Below, piece after piece: positions 42,883 through 54,537 of a stretch of 64,000 nucleotides of DNA. The notes beneath the pieces were generated by a model that was given only the letters and a program-made list of their open reading frames with translations, made no database searches and had not been told where the DNA came from. Numbering within the stretch: the stretch's first letter is position 1; the number at the start of each line of letters is the position of its first letter. This DNA comes from Acinetobacter populi (GTDB taxonomy: Bacteria; Pseudomonadota; Gammaproteobacteria; Pseudomonadales; Moraxellaceae): assembly GCF_002174125.1 (NCBI RefSeq), contig NZ_NEXX01000005.1, positions 124,001 to 188,000 on the forward strand, written 5' to 3'. A program made the translations under genes and the position numbers.

Positions 42883-43557
42883 TTAATGCAAAACTTCCGG
42901 AATGTCCTTCGTCGTATAATTACTTTGTTTTACTTGCTGCTTCATTCTTTGCAGCATTTGATAAGGCTGTTGCTGGACAAAATTATTGACAAAAGATAAA
43001 GGGATAGCACCAGCCGGATCAGCAAAACCCGAAGTCGTTACTTTGACCTGCTGTGCGCCTAGTTTTTGAAACACCCAATCCCCTTCATATTGTTGAATAC
43101 GCACAATATTGGTGTGTATTGGCACACGCGAATCTGTAATGGATTTATTCTTAAAGACAATTTTTCCACCACTGAGTTTACTTAATTTACCCTCCACCAC
43201 AAGATCACGATCACTCAATGGAAAAGGGAAATCCAGACGCATATAGACAATAAATTTTCCGGTTGTATCATTGCGTTCAATGACACTGAGATCACTGACA
43301 TAAGGAATCCATTTTTTGCCCTTTTCGGTATCTAAGATTAAGCCCACTGCATTTTCCAGTGTGGTATTCACAATGGTTTCCGCCCGATATCGCATCACTG
43401 GATTATTCTCAACCTGATAGGTCCAGACCTTGATGCCGTTTTTATTGATTGATAATTTTTCCTGTGTTGCAGCATGTGCAACATTTCCCATCAACATTGT
43501 TGATGCCAACACTATCCATGTGATCTGTTTTAATCGTTTTAACATCAACATTTCCAT
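42883..43557 (-). CDS. START-domain lipid-binding-like protein
   Basis: 224 residues with a signal peptide (MLKRLKQITWIVLASTMLMG, cleavage after AHA), so periplasmic. The rest is a START-like fold: VYMRLDFPFPLSDRDLVVEG and TTSGFADPAGAIPLSFVNNF are recognisable START pieces. Probably binds a lipid or other hydrophobic ligand. Three ATGs crowd the start; the third (43545) begins the signal peptide most naturally. Confidence 0.8.
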   Translation of the reverse strand: MEMLMLKRLKQITWIVLASTMLMGNVAHAATQEKLSINKNGIKVWTYQVENNPVMRYRAETIVNTTLENAVGLILDTEKGKKWIPYVSDLSVIERNDTTGKFIVYMRLDFPFPLSDRDLVVEGKLSKLSGGKIVFKNKSITDSRVPIHTNIVRIQQYEGDWVFQKLGAQQVKVTTSGFADPAGAIPLSFVNNFVQQQPYQMLQRMKQQVKQSNYTTKDIPEVLH

Positions 43558-43733
43558 TTGAATTGGGCAATAATACCCTGAGCGCTATCTATTACTATTT
43601 TTTCTTCAACTATAACGCACCAACGTTATAACCTGCTCTATTCTATACAATGTATTTCACAGGGTCTGTTGACAATTTATAAATACATAATGCAAATTCA
43701 ACTGTCTTCAAACCCTTGTCGGCTAACACCGGA

Positions 43734-44561
<828 letters not shown>

Positions 44562-44623
44562 TTAAATAAAATTTGCCATCTACTATAGCAAAACTCAGCG
44601 AATTCAGAAGATTTTATATAAAA

Positions 44624-44646
44624 AATGCCTGCATCAGGCAGGCATT
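44624..44646 (-). terminator. Terminator of dnaJ
   Basis: AATGCCTG pairs with CAGGCATT around a 7-base loop. On the minus strand the stem is followed by a T-run. It begins 16 bases after the dnaJ stop. Confidence 0.75.
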
Positions 44647-44661
44647 CATTCAGATATAGGC

Positions 44662-45789
44662 TTAATCAAATAAGTCAGAGACTTTATCAAAAAAACCTTT
44701 TTTCTTTTTGGAATCACTATGTTGATTGCTTTCACCCAAAGTGGCTTGCAATTCTTTCAGCAATTCACGCTGACGCTCGGTCAGGTTGGTTGGGGTTTCC
44801 ACCACAATACGACATAGTAAATCGCCCACCATGGTACTGCGCACCGGTTTTACTCCCTTACCACGTAAACGGAATAACTTACCAGTTTGAGTCCCTTCCG
44901 GAATTTTTAAACTAACTCGGCTGTCCAGTGTCGGAATTTCAATTTCCTTGCCCAGTGCAACATCGGCAATACTCACTGGCACATCCATATACAGATCAGC
45001 ACCATCACGCTGGAAAATCGGATGTTCACGCACTACAACTTCGACATATAAATCGCCAGCCTGTCCGCCTGTAACAGCTTCACCTTTACCAGACAAGCGC
45101 ACCCGATCGCCATTGTCCACACCTGCAGGAATAGTGACTTCCAGTGTTTGCTGACGATCTTTAATGCCGCTACCATGACAGCTATTACATGGATTCTTAA
45201 TGGTTTTTCCTGTACCACGACAGGTACTACAGGTTTGCTGTACTGCAAAAAAGCCCTGTTGCATACGGATTTGACCCGTACCATGACAGGTTCTACAAGT
45301 TTCTACATCACTGGCATTTTTTGCGCCTTTACCGTCACAGACATCACAGGGTGCAGGTGCCGAAAAGGTAATGGTTTTTTTCACCCCTTTAATCGCTTCT
45401 TCCAGATCCAGTGTCATCACATAACGTAGGTCTGAACCACGACGCTGGCGTTGTCCGCCCCGACTTCCGCCACCAAAGGCACCGCCAAAAATATCGCCAA
45501 ACTGACTGAAAATATCCTCTGCATTAAAGCCACCGCCACCAAAGCCGCCACCGCCGAAACCACCTTCAAAGGCGTTATGCCCCATACGGTCATACATGCT
45601 GCGTTTTTCGCTATCAGACAGGACTTCATAAGCTTCTGAAGCTTCTTTGAATTTTTCTTCTGCTTCGGCATTATCAGGGTTACGGTCTGGATGATATTTC
45701 ATCGCCAATTTACGATAGGCTTTCTTAATCTCATCATCACTGGCAGTTTTAGAAACACCTAAAACCTCATAATAGTCACGCTTTGCCAT
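44662..45789 (-). CDS. dnaJ: Chaperone protein DnaJ
   Basis: 375 residues in full family order: J-domain ([23 protein letters not shown] in YHPDRNPDN), Gly/Phe-rich linker (residues 76-115), four CxxCxGxG zinc repeats ([32 protein letters not shown]), then the substrate-binding C-terminal domains. DnaJ delivers unfolded clients to DnaK and stimulates its ATPase. No dnaK is in this window. Confidence 0.98.
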   Translation of the reverse strand: MAKRDYYEVLGVSKTASDDEIKKAYRKLAMKYHPDRNPDNAEAEEKFKEASEAYEVLSDSEKRSMYDRMGHNAFEGGFGGGGFGGGGFNAEDIFSQFGDIFGGAFGGGSRGGQRQRRGSDLRYVMTLDLEEAIKGVKKTITFSAPAPCDVCDGKGAKNASDVETCRTCHGTGQIRMQQGFFAVQQTCSTCRGTGKTIKNPCNSCHGSGIKDRQQTLEVTIPAGVDNGDRVRLSGKGEAVTGGQAGDLYVEVVVREHPIFQRDGADLYMDVPVSIADVALGKEIEIPTLDSRVSLKIPEGTQTGKLFRLRGKGVKPVRSTMVGDLLCRIVVETPTNLTERQRELLKELQATLGESNQHSDSKKKKGFFDKVSDLFD

Positions 45790-46117
45790 GAGCAGCGGTA
45801 CTCCTAACGCATATTGAATAGTAAAAAAATTTAGACTGCGGCTAATGTTGGGATGATTTTACAGATTACAAGCATAGATAACATTTATTTTAATCATTGC
45901 ACAGGAATCTCCAACCATCATCGATAGCAGATATTTTTTAATACAATTAAATTGATGAAACAAATTCCTGCCAAATATCAGCTTAAAAAATATGTTTTAA
46001 ATTTTTTCTAATATAATCTTGATGTTTTTATAAATGTATCCAATTAAATCCTATGTGCCTCAACTACAGCAACTCAAAGCTGAATAAAGCAGAATATTTA
46101 ACCAGAACAGAAATATA
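45790..46117. other. Intergenic gap upstream of dnaJ
   Basis: 328 bases, AT-rich. No ORF, tRNA or strong palindrome seen. It should hold the dnaJ promoter, which is read on the minus strand. Confidence 0.5.
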
Positions 46118-46495
46118 TTAATAAACAGGTTTATGTTTTAAATAACGGGAAATCCCTTTTAACCAAGCATTCAATAAATACAGCCAGGCAATGATGGCAA
46201 ATACCACTCCTACAATCGTACATGCAGTTACCCAGATATATTGATCCCACATCAGAAAAGCCAATGGAATAAACCAAAGCGCAGCAAAAACGGCAATACA
46301 GATAAAGATAATCAGGCTACGTACAATCCAGAACGCATGTGAACTTAACCAGACTTCAAGATCGGGGATATGCGTGACACGGGCTGCAATCCAGTACGCA
46401 ATAATGATCGGTATAATTGAAAAAACGGTTAACAGCATAAACAAGTAAGCCATCAAAATGCGCTTTTCCTGTTTTTTTTGTTGCTCTGACCCCAT
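46118..46495 (-). CDS. Hypothetical inner-membrane protein
   Basis: About 125 residues with three or four hydrophobic helices (15-37, 56-78, 85-112). The N-terminus MGSEQQKKQEKRILMAYLFM is charged. It resembles DUF4870/YjbF-type small membrane proteins but I cannot assign it. It follows the RND pump gene on the same strand by 120 bases and may be independent. Confidence 0.6.
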   Translation of the reverse strand: MGSEQQKKQEKRILMAYLFMLLTVFSIIPIIIAYWIAARVTHIPDLEVWLSSHAFWIVRSLIIFICIAVFAALWFIPLAFLMWDQYIWVTACTIVGVVFAIIAWLYLLNAWLKGISRYLKHKPVY

Positions 46496-46627
46496 TTTAA
46501 ACCCCAACCTTCATTTAATGATCGACCCGCAACTCATCAGTCACGGGTGTTCTTTATTCCACTCAGTCAAAATACTGCAATGAAACCATACAAAAATGTT
46601 GTTCTATTGTATACCGAATTTTGATAA

Positions 46628-49600
46628 TTAGTTTACTTTTTTCACTTTGAACCAAGTTGCATAGATTGCTGGCAAGAAAAATAATGTCAGTAAGGTTGCA
46701 GCAATCAACCCTCCCATAATTGCCACTGCCATCGGGCCAAAGAAAATACTTCTCGACAAAGGAATCATCGCCAGAACTGCGGCCAAAGCAGTCAGGATAA
46801 TTGGACGGAACCGCCTAATCGTTGCCTCAATCACAGCATTCCACGGATCAATGCCCGCCCGAATATCCTGTTCGATCTGATCAATCAAAATCAATGAATT
46901 ACGCATAATCATGCCGGACAATGCAATGGTACCAAGCATGGCAACAAAACCAAATGGCTTACCAAATAATAATAAAAACCAAGTCACACCAATGATTCCC
47001 AGTGGCGCAGTCAGAAAGACAATGACTGCGCGTGAAAAACTTTTCAATTGCAGCATCAACAAGGTAAAGACTACGGCCAGAAATAACGGCATACCCGCAT
47101 TGACAGAATCTTGTCCCTTGGCTGACTCCTCAACAGTACCGCCTACTTCCAGTAAATAACCGCTTGGCATTTGCTCTCGTAATTGCTGCATTTTCGCACT
47201 TAAATTATTTACAATCGTTGCCGGCAACTTATCACTATGTAAATCGGCACGAATAGTAATGGTTGGCAAGCGATTACGATGCCAGATCAATCCTTCTTCA
47301 AAACCGGATTCAATTTTTGCAATCTGTGATAAAGGTACACTGCTGCCAGAACTGGTGGGAACAGCCAGACTCGATAATGCACCGACATTGATACGTTCGA
47401 TGGCATCGCCACGTAAACGAATTTCGATTAATTCACGTTTCTCGCGATATTGATTGATTACACTGCCTGAAATCGAACTGTTTAAAAAATTTGCCAATCC
47501 TTGACTGCTGATCCCCAGTTGACGGGCACGATCCTGATCAATATCCAGATAAATCATTTTACTGGGCTCACCCCAATCAAGATGAACGTTTGTTGCATCC
47601 GGACTTTCACTGACCACCGCTGCAACTTTTTGTGCCCATTCACGTACCAAGTTCAAATCTTCACCGGATACCCGATATTGTAATGGATAGCCAACTGGTG
47701 GCCCATTTTCCAGTAATGATACCCGTGTCCGTACCTGTGGTAACAATTGCTTTAATTGCTGATCCAGATTTTTTCGGATTTCATTACGTTCATCTAGCGA
47801 ACTGGCCAATACCACAAATTGGGCAAAACTGGTTTGCGGCAATTGCTGGTCCAGTGGCAGATAAAACCGTGGTGACCCTGTCCCAACATAGGCGACATAA
47901 TTATCAATGCCATGTTGGGTTTTCAAAAACTGTTCAACTTTTTTGACAGCCTGCTCAGTTGCTGTGAGGGAAGCACCTTCTTCAAGTTTAAGATCAATTA
48001 AAATTTCTGCCCGATTGGACGGTGGAAAGAATTGTTGTGGTACCAGCTTGAACATCAGCACCGACCCAACAAAAATTGCCACCGTTACCGCAATCACCGT
48101 TTTACGATAGCTTATACAGACATTCAGCAGCCTGCGAAAGGCCTGATAAAACCGGGTCTGATAAGGATCATGTTGTGTATCATGCGGCTTAGCTGTAGGC
48201 TGTGGCTGTTTACGCCATTTTGCCCAGAGTTTTTGATACCAAGGCACATGCTGTTTGAGCTTTTGATAATCGGGTAATAATTTTTCCCCCAAATAAGGCA
48301 CAAACAAGACCGCAGCGACCCAGGACACCAAAAGTGCAATGGTTACCACCTGAAAAATCGAGCGAGTATATTCGCCTGTACCTGATTGTGCTGTAGCAAT
48401 CGGCAAAAAACCTGCGGCCGTAATTAAGGTACCGGTCAACATGGGAAAAGCTGTACTGGTCCAAGCAAAACCTGCGGCTTTTAGCCGGCTATAGCCCTGC
48501 TCCATTTTTATTGCCATCATTTCTACTGCAATAATGGCATCATCGACCAGTAAACCCAGTGCCAGAATGAGTGCGCCAAGTGAAATTTTATGCAATCCAA
48601 CATCAAAATAATGCATACCGGCAAAGGTCATGGCCAAGACCAGCGGAATAGAAAAAGCCACCACCAAACCAGTACGGAAACCCAAGGAGAAAAAACTCAC
48701 CAGCAATACGATAATGACTGCTTCGGCAAGTACTTTCATAAACTCATTCACACTGCGTTTGACTGCAACAGGTTGATCCGATACTTTGTCCAGTTTCATA
48801 CCCACAGGCAATGTTTTCTGTAAACGGGCAAATTCCGTTTCCAGATTTTTACCCAGTGCCAGAATATCGCCACCATTACGCATGGATACTGCAATCCCAA
48901 TACCATTTTCGCCCATGAAACGCATGCGAGGTTGTGCAGGCTCACTAAAGCCACGATAAACCTCGGCAACATCTCCCAGCAAAATGGTACGATCACCAAT
49001 CAGCAAAGGCATTTTTTTCAAATCTTCAACCGACTTTAAAGCCCCACTGACCCGTAATTGGATACGATCACTGGCGGTTTCAAAATAACCTGCTGGCGTA
49101 ATACTATTTTGTTCTTGTAATGCCTGCTGTATGGCTGTCATCGGAATACCAAGATTAGCCACCTTGGTATTGGAAATTTCTATCCATATTTTTTCGTTTT
49201 GTAGTCCGATCAAATCGACCTTACCCACATCCTTGACCCGCTGTAACTGTAATTGCAGACGATCTGCATATTCTTTTAATACTGCATAATCAAAATCCTC
49301 ACTGGTGAGCACATAGATATTGCCAAAGGTATCTCCAAATTCATCATTAAAAAAAGGCCCCTGTACGCCACTAGGCAATTCATGCTGGATATCAGCAACC
49401 TTTTTCCGTACCTGATACCAAACATCGGGGATCTCAGTAGACTGGATGGAATCCTTGGCCACAAAAGTTACCATCGACTCCCCGGGACGGGAATATGCCA
49501 GAATTTTTTCGTATTTCCCGGTTTCCATCAGTTCTTTTTCGATTTTATCGGTGACTTGTAAAGATACTTCTTTTGCCGTCGCTCCCGGCCAGTAGGTTTG

Positions 49601-49747
49601 TACTACCATGACTTTAAAGGTAAAAGGCGGATCTTCACTTTGCGATAGCTTGGAATAGGAAAAACAACCAATAATGGCAAGGAACACCATAAAATACAGC
49701 AATAAACCTTTATTTTTCAGTGCCCATTCAGAGAGATTAAACTGCAT
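46628..49747 (-). CDS. RND-family efflux transporter permease
   Basis: 1039 residues, the usual RND length. TM1 near residues 12-30 (NKGLLLYFMVFLAIIGCFSY), large periplasmic loops with QTYWPGATAKEVSLQVTDKI, the TM4 proton relay in ILALGLLVDDAIIAVEMM (Asp pair), and TM7-TM12 at the C-terminus (GFVAMLGTIALSGMIMRNSL). It is of the hydrophobe/amphiphile class, closer to TriC/MexK/AcrB-like pumps of the SEDP... group than to metal pumps. It lies 15 bases after its adaptor gene. No outer membrane factor is present, so it must borrow one. Confidence 0.93.
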   Translation of the reverse strand: MQFNLSEWALKNKGLLLYFMVFLAIIGCFSYSKLSQSEDPPFTFKVMVVQTYWPGATAKEVSLQVTDKIEKELMETGKYEKILAYSRPGESMVTFVAKDSIQSTEIPDVWYQVRKKVADIQHELPSGVQGPFFNDEFGDTFGNIYVLTSEDFDYAVLKEYADRLQLQLQRVKDVGKVDLIGLQNEKIWIEISNTKVANLGIPMTAIQQALQEQNSITPAGYFETASDRIQLRVSGALKSVEDLKKMPLLIGDRTILLGDVAEVYRGFSEPAQPRMRFMGENGIGIAVSMRNGGDILALGKNLETEFARLQKTLPVGMKLDKVSDQPVAVKRSVNEFMKVLAEAVIIVLLVSFFSLGFRTGLVVAFSIPLVLAMTFAGMHYFDVGLHKISLGALILALGLLVDDAIIAVEMMAIKMEQGYSRLKAAGFAWTSTAFPMLTGTLITAAGFLPIATAQSGTGEYTRSIFQVVTIALLVSWVAAVLFVPYLGEKLLPDYQKLKQHVPWYQKLWAKWRKQPQPTAKPHDTQHDPYQTRFYQAFRRLLNVCISYRKTVIAVTVAIFVGSVLMFKLVPQQFFPPSNRAEILIDLKLEEGASLTATEQAVKKVEQFLKTQHGIDNYVAYVGTGSPRFYLPLDQQLPQTSFAQFVVLASSLDERNEIRKNLDQQLKQLLPQVRTRVSLLENGPPVGYPLQYRVSGEDLNLVREWAQKVAAVVSESPDATNVHLDWGEPSKMIYLDIDQDRARQLGISSQGLANFLNSSISGSVINQYREKRELIEIRLRGDAIERINVGALSSLAVPTSSGSSVPLSQIAKIESGFEEGLIWHRNRLPTITIRADLHSDKLPATIVNNLSAKMQQLREQMPSGYLLEVGGTVEESAKGQDSVNAGMPLFLAVVFTLLMLQLKSFSRAVIVFLTAPLGIIGVTWFLLLFGKPFGFVAMLGTIALSGMIMRNSLILIDQIEQDIRAGIDPWNAVIEATIRRFRPIILTALAAVLAMIPLSRSIFFGPMAVAIMGGLIAATLLTLFFLPAIYATWFKVKKVN

Positions 49748-49762
49748 GATATTCTCCCTGAA

Positions 49763-50899
49763 TCAAGACTGTGTTGCTGAATGCGTGGAATTGATCTTAA
49801 TCAGCACAGGACGATTCTCTCGATCGACAGGCTTCACCTTTTGTCCTTCACGCAATAAATGCACACCACCCACTACAATCCATTGATCTGCCGTTAATCC
49901 AGACAGAATTGGTACGCCATCATGTTGATATTCACCCATTGTCACCGATACTTTGTGCAAGGTGTTATCTGGTTTCAGCACCCAGACATAAGGAGACTGA
50001 TTAACTGCGGAAATACTGGCTAGCGGCAACTTCAGCAAATCTGGTTGTTCGCGATTAAAGAATACTCGTGCACTTTGCCCCAGTTGAATCGTTACATCGC
50101 TATTTTTGAATGCAACCTTGACCGCAAAGGTTCTGGTTTGGTCGGCAGCAGGCGAAATTTCCCGAATAAATCCGGCATGACGTTGATCCGGTGCAGACCA
50201 AAGGCTAATCCAGGCTGTCTGACCGACTTTCATCTGATGAATCACTTGTTCCGGTATGCCAATCACCACTTCTCGTTCGCCATCCATCGCGATTTGATAA
50301 GCGGTCTGACCTGCTGCCACGACTTGTCCGACTTCAATATTACGCGCAGTAATTACTCCATTTTTATTGGCCAGCAATTGATTGTAACGGGTCTGATTTT
50401 GTGCCACGGCATAATTTGCCTGTGCCTGTTTTAAGCTCGACAAAGCAGCTTTATATTGATTTTCAATGGCATCAAACTGTGAACGACTGACTGCATGATC
50501 CGGTAACAGCTGTTGAAAACGCTGATATTCGACCTGTGCATTTTTTTCCGCAGCCTGTGCCTGTTCCAGCTGTGCCCGAGCAGCGTTCAGTTGTAAGTCC
50601 GCATCCTTGACATCAAGTTTTGCCAAAACCTGACCAATTTTCACGCGATCACCCACATCTGCATCACGTTCGGTCACCTGCCCTCCGACCCGAAATGCCA
50701 GTGTCGTTTGCTGACGGGCAACCACTTCACCAGCATAGCTTTGTAGTTGTGTTTGCTGATTTATCGGTTGCGTCACCATAACAATTTTTTCTTGTTCTAC
50801 TTCAGCTTGCGGCTTACTACATGCCTGTAAACATAGTGCCACCATACCCAGTATCAATATTTTTGCAAAATCAGACATACCCATCGCCATCTTCATCAT
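49763..50899 (-). CDS. RND efflux periplasmic adaptor (MFP) lipoprotein
   Basis: About 378 residues. Lipoprotein signal ILILGMVALCLQACSKPQ, then AFRVGGQVTERDADVGDRVK (lipoyl-like half-motif), a coiled-coil hairpin (LNAARAQLEQAQAAEKNAQ), second lipoyl half (ARNIEVGQVVAAGQTAYQI) and beta-barrel/membrane-proximal domains. It links the pump to an outer membrane channel. An ORF open upstream to 50992 would cross the operator region, so the ATG cluster near 50899-50878 is the likely start. It is divergent from a TetR gene. Confidence 0.92.
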   Translation of the reverse strand: MMKMAMGMSDFAKILILGMVALCLQACSKPQAEVEQEKIVMVTQPINQQTQLQSYAGEVVARQQTTLAFRVGGQVTERDADVGDRVKIGQVLAKLDVKDADLQLNAARAQLEQAQAAEKNAQVEYQRFQQLLPDHAVSRSQFDAIENQYKAALSSLKQAQANYAVAQNQTRYNQLLANKNGVITARNIEVGQVVAAGQTAYQIAMDGEREVVIGIPEQVIHQMKVGQTAWISLWSAPDQRHAGFIREISPAADQTRTFAVKVAFKNSDVTIQLGQSARVFFNREQPDLLKLPLASISAVNQSPYVWVLKPDNTLHKVSVTMGEYQHDGVPILSGLTADQWIVVGGVHLLREGQKVKPVDRENRPVLIKINSTHSATQS

Positions 50900-50927
50900 T
50901 TCGTTGCTATCATGTCGCAGTACTGTA

Positions 50928-50971
50928 TTGACCTTAATTATTATACCAATTAGTACAGTAATTAAGGTCAA
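50928..50971. promoter_or_regulatory. Operator-like inverted repeat between efflux operon and TetR
   Basis: Perfect 13-bp arms TTGACCTTAATTA (50928-50940) and TAATTAAGGTCAA (50959-50971), 18-base spacer. The spacer contains TATAAT on the minus strand, likely the -10 of the efflux operon, so a protein bound here would block it. Likely target of the divergent TetR, inferred. Confidence 0.6.
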
Positions 50972-50996
50972 TGTATCATCAATCGATTTCATTTTC

Positions 50997-51012
50997 TATA
51001 CTAGTAAGTATA
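50997..51012. promoter_or_regulatory. Second inverted repeat near the tetR start
   Basis: TATACT-AGTA-AGTATA is a perfect 6-bp palindrome with a 4-base centre, 57 bases before the tetR ATG. It may be a second repressor site or overlap the tetR promoter. Confidence 0.4.
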
Positions 51013-51068
51013 ATAAATGATTAAAATGTGAGCACAGCAAGTTTCTTCTGTCATTGAGGTCAATACAC

Positions 51069-51692
51069 ATGCAACCACGTGGTCTTGGTCGTCCCAAAGA
51101 TTTAAAAAAACGTCAGGCAATTTTGGAAGCCGCAAAAAACCTTTTTTTAACATTGGGTTATGAAGGATCAAGCATGGATGCCATTGCCCAAAATGCAGGT
51201 GTATCCAAACTAACGGTCTATAATCATTTTCATGATAAAACCCAATTATTTAGCGCAGCCATTGAAATGGTTTGTGAACAAAGATTGCCTAAAAAGTATT
51301 ATGAAATCGGACCGGACAGCGATATTGAAGATGTATTACATCGTTTAGGTTTTGCTTTTTTAAATATGCTGTATAGCAAAGAAGCCATGGAATTGATGCG
51401 ACTGATGTCGAGTCTGGTCACCACCAATGTCGAACTGGTACATTTATTTTATCAATCCGGACCTGCCCGTACCCAACAAAATATGCAGAACTTTTTTGAA
51501 CAGGTACGCATTCTACAACTACTGGAGATTGAAAATAGTCAGCAATGTGCCGAGTTATTTCTGACCTTATTAACTGATTGCAATTATGACCGCGCCATCT
51601 GGCAAATCATTGATCTACCTACCGCTGAACAACTTGAAATCACGCTACGACAACGTCTCCAGATCTTTTTAAAACTTTATCCCAAAATATAA
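51069..51692 (+). CDS. TetR-family regulator of the RND pump
   Basis: About 207 residues. N-terminal HTH KNLFLTLGYEGSSMDAIAQN, then AGVSKLTVYNHFHDKTQLFS. The C-terminal domain is of the AefR/TetR_C_7 type (FLNMLYSKEAMELMRLMSSL). The ATG at 51069 follows GAGG. It is divergent from the adaptor–pump genes, with palindromes between them, so it is probably their local repressor. Confidence 0.88.
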   Translation: MQPRGLGRPKDLKKRQAILEAAKNLFLTLGYEGSSMDAIAQNAGVSKLTVYNHFHDKTQLFSAAIEMVCEQRLPKKYYEIGPDSDIEDVLHRLGFAFLNMLYSKEAMELMRLMSSLVTTNVELVHLFYQSGPARTQQNMQNFFEQVRILQLLEIENSQQCAELFLTLLTDCNYDRAIWQIIDLPTAEQLEITLRQRLQIFLKLYPKI

Positions 51693-51816
51693 ACGTCCCT
51701 GAATGTGTTAAAAAGTCATTATTCTTTTGACTAATCTTTTGTTTTTCTCGTTTTTTTCGGTATAAACTGAATTGGTATCAACTGAAAACACCATAAACCA
51801 GGGAGAAAAAAGTAGA

Positions 51817-54507
51817 ATGGCACTCATTGAAATTGACGCAGCCTTGCGTGAAGATGTTCGATTATTGGGTAACTTCCTTGGTGATACCTTAAAACAACAG
51901 GTCGGGCAGGAACTTTTCGACCAAGTTGAACAAATTCGTAAATATGCCAAAGGCGCACGTGATGGCGATGCACAGGCAGAACAACACCTTGCCGATATTT
52001 TACAAAAACTTCAGGATCAGGATACGTTACCACTGACCCGTGCATTTACCCATTTTCTCAATTTTGCCAATATTGCCGAGCAATATCATGGGGTAAGAAT
52101 GCGGCGCCACAATCAGTTTCATCCGCAAAAGAAACTGAATCCGAGCAATTCACTCCAGCACTTATTCCAGCTATTTCAGGACAAACAGGTCGACGGTCAA
52201 ACCCTCTATGATGCCGTGCGTGAACTGCATATTGAACTGGTATTAACTGCACATCCCACCGAAGTCAGCCGCCGTACTCTAATTCAAAAATATGATGACA
52301 TCAGCCGCTGTCTGGCTGATCTGGATCAACGTAAACTCACACCCATTGAACATGCCAGCTTGATCGCACAATTAAAACAGGAAATCACTGCGGCATGGCA
52401 AACCGATGAAATCCGACAAAAACGCCCCACACCGATTGATGAAGCCAAATGGGGTTTTACTACCATTGAGCAAACCTTGTGGCAGGCTGTGCCACGGTTT
52501 TTACGGGAACTTGATGATCTAGTACAACAACAGTGTGGGCAGCGCTTGCCACTAAATTGTGCACCAATACGCTTTGCATCGTGGATGGGTGGCGACCGTG
52601 ATGGTAACCCCAATGTCACCCATGACATTACGCAGGAAGTATTATTACTCTCGCGCTGGAAAGCCGCCGATTTATTTTTAAAAGACATTGCCAGCCTGCG
52701 TTGGGAATTGTCCATGCAACAATGTACCCCCGAACTTGCCGAGGCGGTAAATCATCATGCCGAACCCTATCGTGAACGGCTGCGTGACTTAAGAGATCGT
52801 TTACAATTGACCTTACGCTGGCTGGATAGCAAAATTCGTGGACAAAACAATCTTGATGCGACAGGTGTTATTCATTCGACACAGGAATTACTGGAACCGT
52901 TACTGGATTGTTATCACTCGCTTTCTGCCTGTAAATTACAGGACATTGCCGATGGTCACCTACTTGATGTGATTCGTCGTGCCACCTGTTTTGGCATCGA
53001 ATTGGTAAAACTGGATATTCGTCAGGAATCGACCCGTCATCGTCAAGCGATCAGTGCCATTACTGCCTATCTGGGACTGGGTGAATTTTCAACCTGGAGT
53101 GAACAAAGTAAGCAAACCTGGTTGATTCAGGAACTAGCCAATAAACGTCCGTTATTGCCTTATCAGCCAGAGCTCACAGCACAAGATGCCTTATCCAATC
53201 CGGATGTGCAAGAAGTACTGGCGACCATGCGTATGATTGCAGCACAACCCAGTGACTCGCTCGGTGCTTATATCATTTCCATGGCCGAGTTTCCAAGTGA
53301 TGTATTAGCTGTGATGTTATTGCAAAAAGAAGCTGGCGTTGCCAATCCGTTACGTGTAGTTCCCCTGTTTGAAACACTCGATGATCTGGATCGTGCTGCC
53401 GAAACCATTGATCAGTTACTCAATATGCCGTGGTATAAACAACACATCAATGGCAAGCATGAAGTGATGATCGGCTATTCGGATTCTGCCAAGGATGCCG
53501 GCTTTATGTCTGCCAACTGGGCACAATATCGGGCACAGGAACAACTCACTGAAGTCGCACAAAAACACCAGATCAAATTAACCCTGTTCCATGGTCGTGG
53601 CGGTTCAATCAGTCGTGGTGGTGCGCCAACTCATCAGGCTTTGTATGCTCAGCCACCCGGTTCGATTCAGGGCTCGATTCGTGTCACCGAACAGGGGGAA
53701 ATGATTCGTTTTAAATTTGGCCTAGAAGATATTGCGATTCAAAATCTGGAAATTTATTGTGCTGCAACCTTACAGGCTACCCTGCTACCACCACCAAAGC
53801 CACAACAAACCTGGCGTGAGTTGATGGACAAAATGACAGCAGAATCAGTGCAGATTTATCGCCAGACGGTACGTGAGCATCCGGAATTTGTACGTTACTT
53901 ACGTACTGTCACGCCGGAACTGGAATTACAGATGTTGCCCCTCGGTTCACGTCCAGCGAAACGTAAAGTCAGTGGCGGCATCGAATCTTTACGTGCCATT
54001 CCATGGGTCTTTGCCTGGACCCAAATTCGCTTGATGTTACCCGCATGGTTAGGTACCGGTGCCGCCTTGCAAAGTGCGCTTAATCATCAGCAAAAAGATA
54101 CATTGATGCAAATGCTAGAGGAATGGCCTTATTTCCAAACCTTGATTGATATGTTGGAAATGGTGTTATCCAAAGCTGACCGCGGTATTGCACAATACTA
54201 TGAAAGCCATTTAACCCAAGACCCTGCCCTGATTGAACTGGGAGAAAACCTACGACAACGGCTCAACAACGCCATCGAAACGCTGTTGCAACTGAAAACC
54301 CAATCGGAATTACTCAGTGAAAATGAAGTACTGGATCAATCCATGCGGGTACGTAAAACCTATCTACTGCCCTTACATCTGTTACAGGCAGAACTGATGC
54401 GTCGTCGTCGTCAATACATCGAACAGGGACAAACACAAACCCCAGTGGATCATGCCCTGATGGTAACCATTGCTGGGATTGCCGCAGGTTTGCGTAATAC
54501 CGGTTAA
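51817..54507 (+). CDS. ppc: Phosphoenolpyruvate carboxylase
   Basis: About 896 residues. Active-site signatures are intact: LVLTAHPTEVSRRTLI (catalytic His), FASWMGGDRDGNPNVT, GYSDSAKDAGFMSA, LFHGRGGSISRGGAP and the C-terminal RNTG. It adds bicarbonate to phosphoenolpyruvate to refill oxaloacetate. The ATG at 51817 (GGGAGAAAAAAG upstream) is preferred to an in-frame ATG at 51772. Monocistronic with a terminator behind. Confidence 0.97.
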   Translation: MALIEIDAALREDVRLLGNFLGDTLKQQVGQELFDQVEQIRKYAKGARDGDAQAEQHLADILQKLQDQDTLPLTRAFTHFLNFANIAEQYHGVRMRRHNQFHPQKKLNPSNSLQHLFQLFQDKQVDGQTLYDAVRELHIELVLTAHPTEVSRRTLIQKYDDISRCLADLDQRKLTPIEHASLIAQLKQEITAAWQTDEIRQKRPTPIDEAKWGFTTIEQTLWQAVPRFLRELDDLVQQQCGQRLPLNCAPIRFASWMGGDRDGNPNVTHDITQEVLLLSRWKAADLFLKDIASLRWELSMQQCTPELAEAVNHHAEPYRERLRDLRDRLQLTLRWLDSKIRGQNNLDATGVIHSTQELLEPLLDCYHSLSACKLQDIADGHLLDVIRRATCFGIELVKLDIRQESTRHRQAISAITAYLGLGEFSTWSEQSKQTWLIQELANKRPLLPYQPELTAQDALSNPDVQEVLATMRMIAAQPSDSLGAYIISMAEFPSDVLAVMLLQKEAGVANPLRVVPLFETLDDLDRAAETIDQLLNMPWYKQHINGKHEVMIGYSDSAKDAGFMSANWAQYRAQEQLTEVAQKHQIKLTLFHGRGGSISRGGAPTHQALYAQPPGSIQGSIRVTEQGEMIRFKFGLEDIAIQNLEIYCAATLQATLLPPPKPQQTWRELMDKMTAESVQIYRQTVREHPEFVRYLRTVTPELELQMLPLGSRPAKRKVSGGIESLRAIPWVFAWTQIRLMLPAWLGTGAALQSALNHQQKDTLMQMLEEWPYFQTLIDMLEMVLSKADRGIAQYYESHLTQDPALIELGENLRQRLNNAIETLLQLKTQSELLSENEVLDQSMRVRKTYLLPLHLLQAELMRRRRQYIEQGQTQTPVDHALMVTIAGIAAGLRNTG

Positions 54508-54537
54508 TCGCTATTCATCAATACTTGTTATCGGATT

